Shown here in pieces: positions 60,801 to 64,000 of a stretch of 64,000 nucleotides of DNA. Position 1 is the stretch's first letter. The number at the start of each line of letters is the position of its first letter. This DNA comes from Litoditis marina (Eukaryota > Nematoda > Chromadorea > Rhabditida > Rhabditidae): NCBI GenBank assembly GCA_964036275.1, contig OZ038433.1, forward strand, positions 46,257,097-46,321,096, read 5' to 3'. The translations under genes and the position numbers were made by a program. The notes below the pieces were generated by a model, which was not told the DNA's origin, made no database searches, and saw only the letters and a program-made list of their open reading frames with translations.

Positions 60801-63544
60801 GGCAACAATTAAAGTTCAATAAAAACAAAATTTTACACAAATGAGATAAAATGTTAAAAGAGAAAACACGTGCTCGCTTGATATTTTCAAGGTCACGCAT
60901 GTTGATGTGCAACGGTCTGAAACTCAACAGTTTCGATAACCCATTTTCGTGTGGTCATGAACACTTACAAATGAAAATACACAGTGTAAATAGTCTGATT
61001 TTTCGCACACAATCTATGCAACGTAATGGACATCAGTTCAGTAGAATTGATGAGTGATAAGGGATAGCACAGTAGAGTGCTCCCTGTAGTGTTTAGGTAA
61101 GAATAGCGAAACTATGCAGCAAAATGGTAAGATGAACAGTGTGACGTTTCCATGACGGTTATGACGGTTCAGCAGCTAATGACTTACATGATATTCTCCT
61201 CTTCAATGTTGGATAGAACGAGATTTCCGGGCATGTCCAGGTAGACTGCCCCAGGTCTACCGTACATACAGCTGCGCACCGCCTGCAACATCAACAGGCC
61301 TTAAAGGCGGATTACACAAGCAACCGGGGTGATATCAACTAAAATCAACCCGGTTGCTTTTGTAAAGAAAATTCGGTTGATTTTCAAAGTAACCGAAATG
61401 CTTTCGAGAACCAACCAACCTTCCTCCACAAAAACAACCGTGCTCATAATCGAACCAACAACTCTGTTACATCCCATAACTCGGTTGTTTTTATTAAGAA
61501 AGATTGATCGGTTCTGAGAAGCAATTCGGTTGCTTTCTAAAAGCAACCAAGTTGCACATCTGTCGATGAAATTATCTTCAGTGAGTTTCAGTGAACGTTT
61601 TCCTTCAGCAATGGCATCTTCATTTCTTCCGATTATTCCAAGATAAGTAATACGCACATTCTAAAACTTCCTTACGGCAACATATGAAACTACAATCATA
61701 CTTCAGTAGTTAATTTGAGTTCAAAGTGTCTGTTCACGAGCTGTGTTTACACAAACTACTTGTCCGGTACAACATTCCGTGTAGAACTCGACAGACCAGT
61801 GATTTCAACTTCAGAACAGAAACCAACTGAGATCATACGGTGTGTTCTAGTGACTTCTCAAGCAACAGATGCACGTACCTTTTCCACGTGACTGGGAATT
61901 GCCTGAAGCGAGGTGGGTCTGCTCACGTACTTGCACGACAGACGAGCACTTTCCACCTGCAACGAATATACTTCAAACTGTTAGTATATTGAGGAATAGC
62001 AGACTGAATGGGGTTTCTCGGAGAGACAGATGAAATCTGAGTTGTAGTCCTATGTATTACGCACCAGCATCGAACTACATTAACGCCACGTCGTTCACAT
62101 ATCATTATCACTATCAGCGTCAGCTGGAAACAGCGGCACAGCCTCAAACAACGAACAATAAACAAAATGGGATATTGTACAATTTTCCCAACAAAAACAA
62201 TAACCGAGAACAACAAACTACAACCTTCTCTTCTCTTCAACAAACCATTGTAATGGGAGACAACCAACCTGCGGCCATTCTTGGAAGGCTCCCCGTCCCT
62301 CTTGGTCTACGTCCGACGAACCTCCAATACAGACTACTGGCCTGTAACCACAATATTCGTGGAAAAGAAGGTTGCGTGAAACTTCCTTTTATAATGTAGT
62401 TACAGTGTAGAATATTAGTTGAGAGAAAAATTGTAGCCATACAAACGTGAAAAGCCCAAAGTGCTTAGGGAACAACACTCCACGTTGTTTTCAAGTTACA
62501 TTCATCTTGTTTTATTTTACCATTCATTATTTATCATTGCATTTGTATATATCAATAACCACTCATTCAATCTATTTTTTATTTCCAGGCTACAACCTAC
62601 CAGCAGTTGACAGTTGCATTGGCCAGTCCCCCAATAGCGTGTAGAAGACCGGGTCCCGAGACAACCAGACATGCTACCGGTTTTCGGGTTAGGTAACCAA
62701 GGGCTTGGGCAGCATAGCAGGCCTAAACCCATTCTGTTGTTCATTTATCTAGCTCAATAGAAAACAGAATAGAGATAGGAAAATAAGATAAGACGGTATA
62801 CTGTTAGTCAATTAAACAGTCGCGTGAAACATGCTAAACAAAGCAGAACTCAGAAACGGGCAATAACAAAGTGCAAGCTTTCTAATTTAAATTCTAACTT
62901 TACGTGACTATTCAATTCACTTCTAGTATATATTATATTGGGAGAGTGTCATCACTTGTGAATTGGAAGAAACGTGGAACGTGAGAACGCGTGGCGGATA
63001 TTACATTCACATACTGATATTACATCTACGCCGCCATTATCAGAAATCTGGCTCAAAAAGTTTATAAAAAGTAAGTTTACCCCAAATCTAGGAAACTCGG
63101 CTTGATTTTAGAAAGTTCACTTGGAAAAATGAAGAAAAAAACATAAGTAGTCTTGCACTTATCAGTAGGATGTTCAAAATCGAGTTCGAAACTTATTAAC
63201 CATTCCTATAACATACCAGAAACTCTCACAGACTGATAATGTTGTACCTACTGTATAATTCTCAGTAGGAAAGATCACAGTGTATATGGCTTATATTTTC
63301 AAAGCTCTACACTGTGAATATTTCCCTAACCCGCTGTGTTTGTAGTTTGATCCCGTTGCTTTCAGGTTGAAATTGACCAATGATGACATGTTTCGAGCCG
63401 GGATCGAACTACATCGAAGTTGTGGACATTTGTACCAACCGTCTGCTCATTTCGACATCCAATGTACTTGATTCCGTGTGCTTGGGCGGCCATTCCCACC
63501 TCAATTATGGGAAAACCAACCACTCCGAACATATAATCGACGCC
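54807..63544 (-). CDS. HACL1: 2-hydroxyacyl-CoA lyase, peroxisomal TPP enzyme (N-terminal exon missing), 550 aa seen
   Basis: Seventeen exons in phase: 63544-63440, 62722-62601, 62341-62269, 61956-61879, 61282-61188, 60695-60580, 60421-60307, 59810-59681, 59281-59198, 58984-58902, 58531-58465, 57741-57618, 57504-57431, 56120-56056, 55798-55697, 55248-55134, 54911-54807 (TGA 54809-54807). The enzyme splits 2-hydroxyacyl-CoA into formyl-CoA and an aldehyde in fatty-acid alpha-oxidation, with thiamine diphosphate and Mg. Landmarks: GCRNEQ (the Glu contacts the TPP ring), [56 protein letters not shown], and the TPP/Mg motif [14 protein letters not shown] ... NN (residues 428-456 of the visible chain). 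It ends AKM, a PTS1-type peroxisome signal. The human enzyme (578 aa) has about 27 residues before the first visible one, so a single exon probably lies right of the window. Exon 13 ends in a tandem duplication that offers two donors. Confidence 0.95.
56598..57358. mobile_element. TIR element (761 bp) with a nested second element
   Basis: TTAAAGGGACCG at 56598-56609 and CGGTCCCTTTAA at 57347-57358 are perfect 12-bp inverted ends. Nested inside, TTAAAGAGGGGCTGCATTGA (56752) faces CATTCAATGCAGCCCCCCTT (ends 57001), a second element of 250 bp. A GGCTAAC-GCC-GTTAGCC hairpin lies at 56954-56970. In HACL1 intron 13; no coding capacity. Confidence 0.75.
57404..57504 (-). repeat. 27-bp tandem duplication across the HACL1 exon 13 donor
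   Basis: On the minus strand CAATACAAAGGTC recurs at the exon end and 27 bp downstream, with a third diverged copy (CAACACAAAGGCA) after that. Translated it gives [27 protein letters not shown] in one frame. Confidence 0.85.
61300..61560. repeat. Inverted-repeat-rich element
   Basis: GCAACCGGGGTGATATCAAC, AACCCGGTTGCTTTTGT, AATTCGGTTGCTTTCTAAAA and AAGCAACCAAGTTGC recur in both orientations over 260 bp. Probably a small non-autonomous element in HACL1 intron 4. No gene seen; a 118-codon open frame across it is an artefact of the repeat. Confidence 0.55.
62797..62930 (+). mobile_element. MITE family A, full copy (134 bp)
   Basis: TATACTGTTAGTCAATTAAA at the left, TTCAATTCACTTCTAGTATA at the right. 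It has the same length as three other copies in the window. In HACL1 intron 1 of those seen. Confidence 0.85.
63340..63413. mobile_element. MITE family B, longer copy
   Basis: TTGTAGTTTGATCCCG faces CGGGATCGAACTACA, a near-perfect 15-bp inverted repeat, 27 bp from HACL1 exon 63440-63544. Confidence 0.65.
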
Positions 63545-64000
63545 CTGAAAACGAACCAAATGGTGAGGTTACCGCCATGCAGTCTCAAGTTAGTTCACTG
63601 TAGTTGCCCAGTGTACGTATACCGGCAATTTGTTCCCATCCTGCGTCTCTCGCTCAGCGCACTGTCTCGCGACATCATATTTCGGCGGGATGTGAGAGCA
63701 GAGAAACAGCGCATGTTCAAAGTAGGACGATTATGTGGACCAATTCCCAGGTATCGGTCCTTCAAACTGCAATTGAAAAATGTAATGCAAGGACTGGAGA
63801 TTTGGGATTGGTTCACATAATCGTCCTTTTTTAAGGAGACGCAAGTTGTGAAAGAAATGCCGGAATGTTCATGAAAACGGTCTCAGTTTTGCAGTTCCAC
63901 CAATGTGCTTTTTTTGTAAAGTCACTAAATCTATCAGTTTTCAAATTTCGCATCTATTGTAAAGCACACAAATCATTTGATTGGTGAAACAAAATTCAAA
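63545..64000. other. HACL1 upstream intron, right edge of the window
   Basis: I searched the minus strand for the missing HACL1 N-terminal exon and found none. It contains a half of the inverted repeat seen at 29935-30079 (CCCATCCTGCGTCTCTCGCT). Confidence 0.5.

Noticed and set aside
61301..61657. 118-codon minus-strand frame
   Set aside because: Coincides with the inverted-repeat element at 61300-61560; the open frame comes from the CGGTTG repeats.
62052..62399. 115-codon plus-strand frame
   Set aside because: Antisense to HACL1 exon 62341-62269 and its introns; a shadow frame.
26264..63544. Operon of HACL1, GLG1 and the zinc-finger gene
   Set aside because: They share a strand, but the gaps of 1.6-2.2 kb are far above the roughly 100-bp spacing usual in nematode operons, and the functions are unrelated.

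Overview
This is nuclear DNA from an animal, almost certainly a nematode. It carries two cuticlin-type ZP-domain genes with tail TM segments, T-rich acceptors ending in TTTCAG, start codons sitting directly on TTTCAG/TTTTAG acceptors (the signature of spliced-leader trans-splicing), and many small exons. The species cannot be named. Introns are mostly 100-700 bp, longer than the short introns usual in C. elegans, and are loaded with short inverted-repeat elements. None of the genes is one open frame; I assembled them by hand from exons whose splice phases agree.

Plus strand, 1-19.1 kb: the 3' part of an ankyrin-repeat gene (302-4489, 5' end outside the window); cuticlin gene A (5908-11607, 399 aa) and its tandem paralogue cuticlin gene B (14581-18977, 376 aa). 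A and B share eight consecutive exons of identical length and differ only in the C-terminal linker, protease site and TM tail. Each has a TATA box about 500-700 bp upstream and an outron-like stretch ending at the start codon.

Minus strand, 19.4-64 kb: a small protein with two C2H2 zinc fingers (24698-19477, 143 aa), convergent with cuticlin B; a full Golgi apparatus protein 1 homologue (GLG1, 52608-26264, 36 exons, 1161 aa); and 2-hydroxyacyl-CoA lyase (HACL1, 54807-63544, 17 exons seen, N-terminal exon beyond the right edge), ending in a PTS1-like AKM tripeptide. The three genes point the same way but are 1.6-2.2 kb apart, so there is no sign of an operon. The gene products work in unrelated places: cuticle matrix, nucleus, Golgi, peroxisome.

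The rest is repeats. A homogeneous array of about 36 copies of a 74-bp unit fills an intron of the zinc-finger gene. A 149-bp satellite with shorter derivatives (33.7-37.4 kb) plus GC-hairpin-rich DNA fills the 8.3-kb intron 24 of GLG1. Several short families with terminal inverted repeats occur, including a 134-bp family with four full-length copies, a 206-270 bp family whose ends abut or supply splice donors, and a 633-bp element flanked by TTA duplications. A 5'-truncated LINE lies just upstream of one cuticlin A exon. I saw no new multi-gene system; the unusual material is the interplay of repeats with splicing.
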